Of a stretch of DNA of 40,141 nt, positions 1 through 7,765 are shown piece by piece. Source of the DNA: Chitinispirillaceae bacterium (lineage in GTDB: Bacteria; Fibrobacterota; Chitinivibrionia; Chitinivibrionales; Chitinispirillaceae); contig JAFGNB010000111.1 of the NCBI GenBank assembly GCA_016927235.1, positions 1 to 40,141 of the forward strand, written 5' to 3'. The notes under the pieces are model-generated. The model saw only the letters and a list, made by a program, of their open reading frames with translations, was not told where the DNA came from and did no database searches. A program made the position numbers and the translations under genes. Position 1 is the stretch's first letter. Each line of letters starts with the position of its first letter.

Positions 1-107
1 CCCGCGCGACCGGCCAGTTCGACGATCCCGTCCGCCGAATCGAATCCCGGCAGCGTGCGTCTGCAGAAATCAATTTGCGCCGGCGTCAGGGTGACGGTTT
101 CACTCAT
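1..107 (-). CDS. partial CDS, N-terminus only; possibly a sugar kinase (APH-type) partner of the nucleotidyltransferase
   Basis: An ATG at 107 reads off the left edge of the window. It encodes about 35 residues beginning MSETVTLTPAQIDFC. The ATG overlaps the stop of the upstream nucleotidyltransferase by eight bases (ATGAGTGA), which implies translational coupling. No diagnostic motif falls inside the visible part. MurU-type nucleotidyltransferases are often paired with an aminoglycoside-phosphotransferase-fold sugar kinase such as AmgK, so that is my guess from context alone. The missing C-terminal sequence would decide it. Confidence 0.6.
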   Translation of the reverse strand, partial: MSETVTLTPAQIDFCRRTLPGFDSADGIVELAGRA

Positions 108-1041
108 TGAACGACATCTCTCCCCAAGGTGTCAGGACCATATTGCGCAATGGATGCGGGGGGCTGTGCGTCACCCCCGGAAATATCACGGTCCGTTCAA
201 TCGTTCCTCCTGGGTCAAACGCCTCATCACCGATCCAGCAATAACCGCCGAGCCGGTCGGCCTGTGCGGTGCCCCATGTAACCGGGTAGCAGCATCGACG
301 CTTATCATCAAGGCGGAATTGTGCAGGAGGATTGAGGCCCAACCGTCGGTCAATAATGTCGAAGTGAGCTTCCGCAAGGGACTTCGGGCTTCCGATATCC
401 CGCCAGTATCCTGAGTCGATCAAACCGATCGAAACCGGCATACCCCGCTCGATCGCCCTGTGCCATACCGGCAGTATGGAGAAATCGTCTGGCGTGAGCA
501 GGTTAAGAAACTCTTTTCGGTACATGGCAATGCCGATAAAATCAGCCGTTGCGAAACCGATTCGCCCCTCTCCTTCATTTGCCGCGCCAAGGTAATGGAA
601 ATCAGCCGGATCATAAACGACCGTACCGGTCCCGGTTTCATTCTTCCACGCAAGCAGCCGACAGCCGTCATTCGATGACTCGAACCGCCGCAGCTGTTCT
701 GCGATATCGAACCGGACAACGATATCCGCGTTGATTACAATAAACGAATCGTCGCCGCCCAGGAATGACCGCGCGAAGTGAAGCGCTCCGCCGGTACCAC
801 GGATATGGGGGGTCTCCCGGAACAGCTCGAAGGATGCCGATGCTACAGAACGGTAAGCGACTATATGCTCCGGAAGATAGTGTGCGTTCACGCCGACGGT
901 GTTCACTCCGCATCGGTGCAGGAAATCGAGCGTATGGCCTAAAAGCGGCTTTCCTGCAAGCGGTACCAGCGCTTTGGGCAGATGGTCGGTGATGGGCCGC
1001 AAACGGGTGCCGAACCCTGCGGCAAGAATAAACCCTCTCAC
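100..1041 (-). CDS. sugar-1-phosphate nucleotidyltransferase, MurU/ManC-like
   Basis: This protein of 313 aa belongs to the NTP_transferase family, which joins a nucleoside triphosphate to a sugar 1-phosphate in the cytoplasm. The N-terminus MRGFILAAGFGTRLRP is the family's glycine-rich nucleotide-binding loop, followed by a lysine in LPKALVPLAGKPLL. VINADIVV near residue 105 is the metal-binding Asp region, and GYWRDIGSPKSLAEAH near 215 is the typical end of the catalytic domain. About 90 residues follow it, longer than MurU (roughly 220 aa), and may form a short beta-helix-like tail. The start is a GTG overlapping the stop of a 39-codon ORF (GTGA). The sugar cannot be read from sequence; MurNAc-1-P, GlcNAc-1-P, mannose-1-P and heptose-1-P are all possible. 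Confidence 0.88.
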   Translation of the reverse strand: MRGFILAAGFGTRLRPITDHLPKALVPLAGKPLLGHTLDFLHRCGVNTVGVNAHYLPEHIVAYRSVASASFELFRETPHIRGTGGALHFARSFLGGDDSFIVINADIVVRFDIAEQLRRFESSNDGCRLLAWKNETGTGTVVYDPADFHYLGAANEGEGRIGFATADFIGIAMYRKEFLNLLTPDDFSILPVWHRAIERGMPVSIGLIDSGYWRDIGSPKSLAEAHFDIIDRRLGLNPPAQFRLDDKRRCCYPVTWGTAQADRLGGYCWIGDEAFDPGGTIERTVIFPGVTHSPPHPLRNMVLTPWGEMSFNE

Positions 1042-1157
1042 AGCCGTTCCTCGGGATAGCGGGCGATCAACGCAGTATAACAGAGGGCTCCCCGGCGTTT
1101 CTTTTCCAGCGCCGGCAGCGTCTCTTCCAACGCTACCTCCGACCCGACTCGTGTCAT
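1038..1157 (-). CDS. hypothetical 39-aa protein, coupled upstream of the nucleotidyltransferase
   Basis: ATG at 1157 opens a 39-codon frame whose TGA overlaps the GTG start of the nucleotidyltransferase by four bases. AGGA sits five bases upstream of the ATG, a usable Shine-Dalgarno site. The peptide is charged and probably helical (VALEETLPALEKKRRGA). I recognise no family. It could be a real small protein or a leader ORF that feeds ribosomes to the next gene. The exact GTGA overlap argues for translation; the short length keeps confidence low. Confidence 0.42.
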   Translation of the reverse strand: MTRVGSEVALEETLPALEKKRRGALCYTALIARYPEERL

Positions 1158-1268
1158 ATCGATCCTGTCCCGATATATATTTAATTACTTTTTATGAAAT
1201 CCACCTGTTCGTCCAATCTCAAACTTAAGACTCCCTCCATCATATTTTAAACGGAGCGGTATCCGGCT

Positions 1269-2633
1269 GTGAATATAGTAATTGTCGGTGCGGGAGTCGT
1301 AGGCTACAGCCTTGCCGAACATTTGAGCCAGCAGGGGCATAATACCTCGGTGGTCGAAAAATCCGCCCACCTCTGCAGTGAAATCAATTCGAAGCTCGAT
1401 GTTCTGACCATTAATGAAAACGGCGCAAATCCCCGCATACTCGAAATGGCGGGAATCAAAGAGGCGGAGATGGTCATTGCCGTTACACCGAACGACGATA
1501 CCAACCTTGTTGTCTGCAATTTCGCCATGCAGTACGGTGTTCCACGACGCATCGCACGGATACGGTCACTCAAAGTAAACGACCTGCAATCGCCCATAAG
1601 TTTCTCGTCGCTCGGCGTTACCCATGTTATTGAACCTGAGATGGAGGTGGTCGACAATATTCTGAAATATATTAAGCTTCCCGGAGTTACCGAGGCGGAA
1701 AACATCCAGATGGGAAACGCCTACCTACGCGGATATCGAATCACCGAAGATATGCCCATAGCGGGAAAAACCCTCATCGAAACGAATGAACTTACCAAGT
1801 CATCCCATATTCTCATTGTTCTTATCATCCGTAACGGAAAAGCGATCCTGCCCCGGGGAACTGAAACCATCCAACCGGGCGACGAAATCATCGCTATCAT
1901 GCGGGAGGACTCCCTCCCGGAATTCCGGGAATTGATCAATCAGCCTTCCGGTAAAATTAAAAAGCTGGTAATCGCCGGTGATACAATCGAAGCCGTCGAA
2001 CTTGCACACCGCATGGATGATTTCGCCGACCGGGTGATTCTGGTTGATCCCAAAGCAGAGCATGCGCAACAAGCCGCCGCAACCCTTTCCGGCGTCGAAG
2101 TACTCCTCGGCGACTGCACCGACGTCGAAATGCTGCAGGAGGTGCGTGTCCGCGATATACCGTTTTTCGTTGCCGCAGGCAGTGACCCGGAGGACAATAT
2201 AATGTCGTGCCTGCTCGCCAAAGCCGAGGGGGCGCAGCGGGTCATTGCGGTAAGCAACAATCGACGGCATAACAAATTGTTCGTCTCTCTCGGAATCGAC
2301 TATGTCATCAATCCCAACACCATTACCATTCAGACGATCATGCGCAATATCATCAAACTGCCCATCGCTTCCCTGATCAGTCTGAGGAGCGTCAATGTGC
2401 AGGTAACGCGGTTCGTTATCGGCCCGAAAAGCGCGGTCATCAACGTGCCAATTAAAAAAATCGGAAACCGGATCAAGCGTTCGATCATAATCGGAAGCTT
2501 GTTTCGAGGAGAAGAACTTATCATTCCCTCGGGTGAAACGGTATTAAGGGAAAATGATGAGGTACTGGTACTCTCACAGCCGGGCGATACGAAGGAAGTG
2601 GGAAAGCTCTTCGGTTCACAATCCACCCTCTGA
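1269..2633 (+). CDS. trkA: Trk potassium uptake system peripheral NAD-binding protein TrkA
   Basis: TrkA is the cytoplasmic regulatory subunit of Trk/Ktr potassium channels; it binds NAD(H) or nucleotides and gates TrkH. The 454 aa hold two tandem RCK units, the full bacterial TrkA architecture. The first begins MNIVIVGAGVVGYSLAEHL, a Rossmann GxGxxG at residues 7-12. The second begins near residue 230 (KKLVIAGDTIEAVELAHRM). Each is followed by a TrkA_C region, for example IAGKTLIETNEL and the C-terminal half ending GDTKEVGKLF. GTG at 1269 is chosen because it places the Rossmann strand at residue 1, as in homologues. TrkH follows after 38 bases, so the two are almost certainly co-transcribed. 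Confidence 0.95.
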   Translation: MNIVIVGAGVVGYSLAEHLSQQGHNTSVVEKSAHLCSEINSKLDVLTINENGANPRILEMAGIKEAEMVIAVTPNDDTNLVVCNFAMQYGVPRRIARIRSLKVNDLQSPISFSSLGVTHVIEPEMEVVDNILKYIKLPGVTEAENIQMGNAYLRGYRITEDMPIAGKTLIETNELTKSSHILIVLIIRNGKAILPRGTETIQPGDEIIAIMREDSLPEFRELINQPSGKIKKLVIAGDTIEAVELAHRMDDFADRVILVDPKAEHAQQAAATLSGVEVLLGDCTDVEMLQEVRVRDIPFFVAAGSDPEDNIMSCLLAKAEGAQRVIAVSNNRRHNKLFVSLGIDYVINPNTITIQTIMRNIIKLPIASLISLRSVNVQVTRFVIGPKSAVINVPIKKIGNRIKRSIIIGSLFRGEELIIPSGETVLRENDEVLVLSQPGDTKEVGKLFGSQSTL

Positions 2634-2671
2634 AAAAAAATCATCCATATGAAAGTCCCTGTGTATCTTCA

Positions 2672-4276
2672 GTGAATATTCATTTTATCAAATACTCTCT
2701 CGGAAAGCTTCTCCAGCTGCTGGCGTTCTCTATGGTGATCCCCGGAATCATCGCCGCGGTTGAGGCGAATCACACCTCCATCGCCGTCACGTTGCACGAC
2801 GTGCAGGTCGGAGGTTTTTGTATCGCGATTGTTCTGTCGCTCCTGACCGGCACCGTTCTTACGCTGCTGCCGCGAAAGGATACCGGTGAACGGACAATCA
2901 GGGAGGGGTTTGCCATCGTCACGTTCGGCTGGCTGCTGCTCACCCTGTTCGGCGGCATTCCGCTGTTTATTTACTTTGTAAAGTCATCCGATCGGCAAGG
3001 CGTTCTTTTCCTTTTGCGCTGCTTTACCGACGCCTGTTTCGAAGTCATGAGCGGCTTCACGACTACCGGCGCCACGATCCTTGCCGATATCGAAAAACTG
3101 CCCTCGGGCCTGCTCTTCTGGCGAAGCATGACCCACTGGCTCGGGGGCATGGGAATCGTCACCCTCGGCATCGCCATTTTTCCGGCATTCGGCGTCGCCG
3201 CCTATCAACTGTTCAGAGGGGAGGTTCCCGGCCCGACCGCCGAACGGTTCACGCCGAGTCTTGCTCAAACCGCTAAAATTCTCTGGGGGGTTTATGCGGC
3301 GCTTACTCTCGTCGAAACGGCGCTGCTTTTTGCCGGCGGGATGTCGCTCCTCGATGCTTTCTGCCATGCGTTCGGAACCATGGCCACCGGCGGTTTTTCC
3401 ACACGGAACGCATCGATCGGCGCCTATAAAAGCGCCTACATCGACTGGGTAACAGTACTTTTCATGTTTTTTGCGGGGATGAATTTCATTATACACTACA
3501 ACCTGATTTTTTTCCGTAAATGGAACATCCTTGCAGCCAACCACGAGTTCAGGTTTTACGGCATCGTCATTATTACGGCCATCGCCGTCACAACAACGGT
3601 CTTGATGGTGCAGGGACTTGGCGGAAGCGGCGACATCACCAGAAGTTACCGCCGCACACCTTTGACACAAGAGCGCTTCGAACAAAAAACCGCCGCCGAA
3701 GAAGCAAAAATCGCCTCGTTCGGTTCCACCCTCCGCCACGCAACCTTTCAAGTAGTCTCGATCATCACCACCACCGGATACTGTACCGCCGATTTCGATA
3801 TGTGGCCGGGGTTCACTCGTCTGTTGCTCGTCGTGATCATGTTTTTCGGCGGATGTGCAGGCTCGACCGGGGGCGGTATGAAAATGGTGCGTATCATGGT
3901 CGTCATAAAATCCTCCCTGCGCGAGGTACGGTCGATGATTCAACCGCGCCGGATTATCGCCGTCAGAATCGCCGACAAGGCGATCGACGAAAAACAGGTC
4001 CACGCCATCGTCGGCTTTTTCGTCATGTTCCTTGTATGTACCGCCGGGTTTTCACTGATCATGTCGCTCTTCATTCCCGATTTTACCACGGCAGTCAGTT
4101 CGGTGATCGCCACCATCTGTAATGTCGGTCCGGGGCTGTCGGGGATCGGGGCTACGGAGAATTACTCCTGGATTCCCTCACCCGGAAAATGGATGCTCAT
4201 TTTAAGTATGCTCCTTGGAAGGCTTGAACTTTATACGGTGCTGATCGCCTTCGCGCCCGCTTCCTGGCGAAAATAG
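2672..4276 (+). CDS. trkH: Trk potassium uptake transmembrane subunit TrkH
   Basis: TrkH is the inner-membrane pore subunit of the potassium transporter. The 534 aa are strongly hydrophobic, and all four selectivity-filter loops of the family are visible: SGFTTTGATIL, FGTMATGGFSTRN, ITTTGYCTADFD and CNVGPGLSGIG. The last transmembrane part keeps the usual SMLLGRLELYTVLIAF signature. GTG at 2672 gives a normal start. An insert of about 60 polar residues around 310-350 (GGSGDITRSYRRTPLTQERFEQ) is typical of TrkH proteins with a loop before the third filter. It is co-directional with trkA. No convincing terminator hairpin follows, and 165 bases separate it from the next gene. Confidence 0.95.
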   Translation: MNIHFIKYSLGKLLQLLAFSMVIPGIIAAVEANHTSIAVTLHDVQVGGFCIAIVLSLLTGTVLTLLPRKDTGERTIREGFAIVTFGWLLLTLFGGIPLFIYFVKSSDRQGVLFLLRCFTDACFEVMSGFTTTGATILADIEKLPSGLLFWRSMTHWLGGMGIVTLGIAIFPAFGVAAYQLFRGEVPGPTAERFTPSLAQTAKILWGVYAALTLVETALLFAGGMSLLDAFCHAFGTMATGGFSTRNASIGAYKSAYIDWVTVLFMFFAGMNFIIHYNLIFFRKWNILAANHEFRFYGIVIITAIAVTTTVLMVQGLGGSGDITRSYRRTPLTQERFEQKTAAEEAKIASFGSTLRHATFQVVSIITTTGYCTADFDMWPGFTRLLLVVIMFFGGCAGSTGGGMKMVRIMVVIKSSLREVRSMIQPRRIIAVRIADKAIDEKQVHAIVGFFVMFLVCTAGFSLIMSLFIPDFTTAVSSVIATICNVGPGLSGIGATENYSWIPSPGKWMLILSMLLGRLELYTVLIAFAPASWRK

Positions 4277-4441
4277 ACCTGAGTGGAACCGAACCTTTCT
4301 CCCTAAAAAATACAGGAACCCGCTCTCCGATCGTGTTTTAACGTCGTGATACCTTTATTTTCTCCACGTGCTTCCCTCCCGCGCCGAGATGCCAATTGGT
4401 ATATTTTACCATCAACCCCCTTATCAGGCAGGGAGGAATAC

Positions 4442-5584
4442 ATGACGTGCGAACGACTTTATAGTATCCATGGAACAGGACCCGATACCGTCGGTCTGGT
4501 CGGCAGGATCGCCCGGGAAATCGCCCGGCACAACGGGAATATCGTTGATCTTCGTCAGGATGTCCTCCATGGGCTATTTATCATGTACGCCGTCGTTGAC
4601 CTGTCGGAATCGCCTATGCGGATCGACGAGTTCGCAGGGATTATCAAACGGTTGAGCGAGGATACCGGTATCGCGCTTCGAGTTGATAATTATACTCCCA
4701 TCGCACGTACTCCCGAAAAGAAAAACATGCTTCTGATCCTTCTCGGAAACGACCGCATGGGAATCATTGCTTCGATCGCCCAACTGCTGGGCAACTATTC
4801 GATCAACATCGAATTCGCCCGCACTATCGGCCGGGAAGGCGTTTTTCTCATGGAGTTGATGACCGATATAAGCCTTTGCACCATTCCGCTTGATAATGTC
4901 AAATCAACCGTCGGCTCCTCCATGGCGCAGATGGGAATCAAGGCGCTCTTTCAAACCGATCAGGTATTCAATAAAAAGAAACGGGTCCTGCTGTTCGATA
5001 TCGAACTCAATCTCATGGATGATTCGCAGCGCTCGGAGATGGTACGGCAGGCCGGTCTGGACGGGGCGGACTTAAACCGGCTGCTCTCCGATAAAACCGG
5101 GACGTCGGTGGCAAAAAGGCTCGAAGGGTTACCGCGTGCGACCTATGATTCGATTGTCGCGGCCGTCCATGCCACCTCCGATACCGTGGAACTGCTGCAG
5201 ACGCTTAAAATCATGGGATACGTGCTCGGCCTCATCTCGTCGGCATCGTCGATTTTCGTCGAACGCCTCTCGTCAAAGCTCGGCATCGAGCATTGCTGCG
5301 GCATTCCCTACGGCGTCGACGACGATACGCAATGCTTTACCGGTTCCATCGAGAGCGATTTCAACGGGATCGACCGTCAACGAATCATCGCCGGCATCGT
5401 CGCACGGGAAGGCATCGCATACGAAGATGCGACGATCATCAATGCGGAAACGAGGAACTCCCTGCCCGGCATACATCCCGTTTTCAATATCGGCATGATG
5501 CTCGATCTTTACAACCGTCATAGCGTCTCGAAGCCTCTTCTCAATGCCCTGATCGCAAGTTTCGGTACGGGAAACGTTGAATGA
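4442..5584 (+). CDS. ACT-ACT-HAD protein, SerB-like with degenerate catalytic motifs
   Basis: The layout is that of long phosphoserine phosphatases: two ACT domains (about 5-85 and 95-170) and a C-terminal HAD domain (about 180-370). The HAD motifs are eroded. Motif I DxDxT reads D186-I-E-L-N190, motif II has LISSAS at 264-269 in place of VSGGF, the motif III lysine region reads IDRQRII, and motif IV GDGAND is replaced by INAETRN (333-339). Only the first Asp survives, so phosphatase activity is doubtful and a serine- or amino-acid-sensing role is more likely (inference). The frame is open back to 4346, but the GGGAGG site at about 4431 selects ATG 4442, giving 380 aa. fhs follows after 56 bases, which links it to serine/one-carbon metabolism. 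Confidence 0.88.
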   Translation: MTCERLYSIHGTGPDTVGLVGRIAREIARHNGNIVDLRQDVLHGLFIMYAVVDLSESPMRIDEFAGIIKRLSEDTGIALRVDNYTPIARTPEKKNMLLILLGNDRMGIIASIAQLLGNYSINIEFARTIGREGVFLMELMTDISLCTIPLDNVKSTVGSSMAQMGIKALFQTDQVFNKKKRVLLFDIELNLMDDSQRSEMVRQAGLDGADLNRLLSDKTGTSVAKRLEGLPRATYDSIVAAVHATSDTVELLQTLKIMGYVLGLISSASSIFVERLSSKLGIEHCCGIPYGVDDDTQCFTGSIESDFNGIDRQRIIAGIVAREGIAYEDATIINAETRNSLPGIHPVFNIGMMLDLYNRHSVSKPLLNALIASFGTGNVE

Positions 5585-5640
5585 TGCAATGCGCTTCCTT
5601 GGATAATCCCTAAAAATGATCCGTCAAAAGGGACCGAGCG

Positions 5641-7257
5641 GTGAAGACAGACCTTGATATAGCACGCGAAGCACAACCGATACCGATCAACGAAATAGCC
5701 TCCGGCATCGGTCTGACGTCCGACGACATCATCCCCTACGGCCGATTGATCGCCAAATTGCCGATCGGATTGCAAAAATCCATTGCCGACCGTCCCGACG
5801 GCAGACTCATTCTCGTTACCGCAATGACCCCGACGTCGAAAGGCGAGGGAAAGACGACGACCACCATCGGACTCGGCCAGGCGCTCGCCGCAATCGGGAA
5901 AAAGGTCATGATCGCCATCAGGGAGCCGTCGCTCGGACCCTGTTTCGGCTTCAAGGGCGGTGCGACCGGCGGAGGGTATTCGCAGGTACTTCCCATGGAA
6001 GCGATCAACTTCCATTTTACCGGCGATCTGCATGCGGTGACCATGGCACACAACCTGCTTGCGGCGGTCATCGACAATCACCTGCACCAGAAAAACGAGC
6101 CGCAACTCAGCCCGCGCAAAATAGTCTGGAAACGTGCGATCGACATGAACGACCGCTCGCTGCGCTCTATCATCGTCGGTCTGCAGGGACAGGGAACCAA
6201 CGGTGTCATGCGTGAAGAAGGGTTCGAGATCACCGCCGCATCGGAAGTGATGGCGGTTTTTTGTCTTGCCTCCGATCTGAACGATTTGAAGGAGCGCCTG
6301 GGCCGCATTATCGTCGGCTACAATGATCTGTCGCAACCGGTGACGGTTTCCGATCTCGGCGTCCACGGCGCCATGACGGCGCTGCTTAAAGACGCCGTCG
6401 CACCGAACCTCGTCCAGTCAATCGAGGGAACGCCGGTGCTGGTACACGGCGGTCCGTTCGCTAATATCTCCCACGGATGCAATACGCTTATCGCTACCCG
6501 CATGGCGCTCAAACTGGCCGACTATGTCGTGACCGAAGCGGGATTCGGCGCCGACCTCGGGGCGGAAAAATTTTTCGATATCAAGTGCCGCATCGGAAGG
6601 GTGACCCCTTCCGCGGCGGTGCTCGTGGTCACCCGGCGCGCCGTCGCGCTTCACGGAATCGAAAATGTAAAGAAGCATATCGAGAATATCGGTCGGTTCA
6701 ACGTTCCGGTCGTCGTATCGATCAACCGTTTCGTCGATGACGACCGTGACGACCTCGCCGATATCCAGCGTATGCTCAACGGCCTCGGCATTCCTTCGCT
6801 CATCACCGACTACCGTGAGAGCGGCGGCAGCGGCGGACTTGATCTTGCCGAAACGGTATGCCGGTACTGCGATGAACGCGCGCCGTTTACCTTCCTCTAC
6901 GATCTCGATCAACCGCTGGAACAGAAAGTCCGCACGATCGCCGAAAGAATGTATGGAGCGTCCGGGATCGAGTTGTCCTCCGCCGCCAAACGCGACTTTG
7001 AACGGCTCGAAACGCTCGGTTTCGGAAACCTCCCGGTCTGCATCGCCAAAACGCCCGCATCGCTGAGCGATAATCCGAAGCTTCCCGGCCGGCCGAGCGG
7101 TTTTACCCTTGCCGTTGCCGGCGCGCGGGTTTCCGCGGGAGCGGGGTTTGTCGTTGTTTACACAGGTGAAATTATGACCATGCCGGGCCTGCCGCGCAAA
7201 CCGGCGGCACTCTCGATCGATGTCGATGAGGGGGGGAACATCATCGGACTTTTCTAA
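5641..7257 (+). CDS. fhs: formate-tetrahydrofolate ligase
   Basis: This enzyme makes 10-formyl-THF from formate, THF and ATP in the cytoplasm, feeding purine and one-carbon pools or the methyl branch of acetogenesis. The protein is 538 aa, close to the usual 555-560. The ATP-binding loop TPTSKGEGKTTTTIGLGQAL lies near residue 61, and further family signatures are REPSLGPCFGFKGGATGGGYSQVLPMEAINFHFTGD (read in parts), EAGFGADLGAEKFFDIKCR and MPGLPRKPAA near the end. GTG at 5641 is the start. No other acetogenesis gene is in view, so biosynthetic use or formate assimilation is the safer reading. It converges on dut with only 14 bases between them. Confidence 0.96.
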   Translation: MKTDLDIAREAQPIPINEIASGIGLTSDDIIPYGRLIAKLPIGLQKSIADRPDGRLILVTAMTPTSKGEGKTTTTIGLGQALAAIGKKVMIAIREPSLGPCFGFKGGATGGGYSQVLPMEAINFHFTGDLHAVTMAHNLLAAVIDNHLHQKNEPQLSPRKIVWKRAIDMNDRSLRSIIVGLQGQGTNGVMREEGFEITAASEVMAVFCLASDLNDLKERLGRIIVGYNDLSQPVTVSDLGVHGAMTALLKDAVAPNLVQSIEGTPVLVHGGPFANISHGCNTLIATRMALKLADYVVTEAGFGADLGAEKFFDIKCRIGRVTPSAAVLVVTRRAVALHGIENVKKHIENIGRFNVPVVVSINRFVDDDRDDLADIQRMLNGLGIPSLITDYRESGGSGGLDLAETVCRYCDERAPFTFLYDLDQPLEQKVRTIAERMYGASGIELSSAAKRDFERLETLGFGNLPVCIAKTPASLSDNPKLPGRPSGFTLAVAGARVSAGAGFVVVYTGEIMTMPGLPRKPAALSIDVDEGGNIIGLF

Positions 7258-7271
7258 GGGACACCGACACT

Positions 7272-7733
7272 TTACGCCCCCGTATGTCCGAATCCCCCCT
7301 CGCCGCGATCCGACCCGTTGATCTCCTCTCGTTCCGTAAAAACAAGATGCGACGCTACCCGCATGGGAACGAGCTGGGCGATGCGGTCGCCGTGCCTTAT
7401 GATGAACGGTTGCGGACTCATATTCACAAGGATGACCTTTACTTCCCCGCGGTAATCCGCATCGATGGTTCCGGGGGCATTGAGCACGGTGATGCCGTTT
7501 TTAACCGCGAGCCCGCTGCGGGGACGGACCTGGATCTCGTACCCCGCGGGAATTTCGAAGCAGAAGCCGGTCGGTATGAGCGCGCGTGAACCGGGCAGCA
7601 GTTCCAGCGGCTCTTCAAGAGCCGCACACACGTCGCACCCGCTGGAGCCGGCGGTCATACGCTGCGGAATCGGTAATCCGGCGGCGTGGGGAAGCCGCTT
7701 GGCGATTATAGAAAGCGGGACACTCTCATTCAT
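7272..7733 (-). CDS. dut: dUTP diphosphatase
   Basis: Trimeric dUTPase hydrolyses dUTP to dUMP and PPi, keeping uracil out of DNA and supplying dTMP synthesis. The five motifs are present in order in 153 aa: AGSSGCDVCAAL (motif 1), RPRSGLAVKNG (motif 2, with the phosphate-binding RSG), VLNAPGTIDADYRGEV (motif 3, catalytic Asp), RHGDRIAQLV (motif 4) and DRGEGGFGHTG (motif 5, the flexible C-terminal arm). ATG 7733 gives a normal length. It is the last gene of the rimP-to-pnp block, 32 bases after pnp, and probably shares that transcript. Confidence 0.96.
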   Translation of the reverse strand: MNESVPLSIIAKRLPHAAGLPIPQRMTAGSSGCDVCAALEEPLELLPGSRALIPTGFCFEIPAGYEIQVRPRSGLAVKNGITVLNAPGTIDADYRGEVKVILVNMSPQPFIIRHGDRIAQLVPMRVASHLVFTEREEINGSDRGEGGFGHTGA

Positions 7734-7765
7734 CGGTCATCACCGGTTCTGTGGCTGCGCCATTC

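Noticed and set aside
2984-4003. Long minus-strand open frame (339 codons) opposite trkH
   Set aside because: Composition is Asp/Gly/Arg/His-rich with no family pattern, and it lies wholly opposite trkH, whose filters and membrane segments are unmistakable.
5518-6366. Minus-strand open frame (282 codons) across the SerB-like gene end and fhs
   Set aside because: It is antisense to strongly conserved fhs motifs and shows no recognisable domain.
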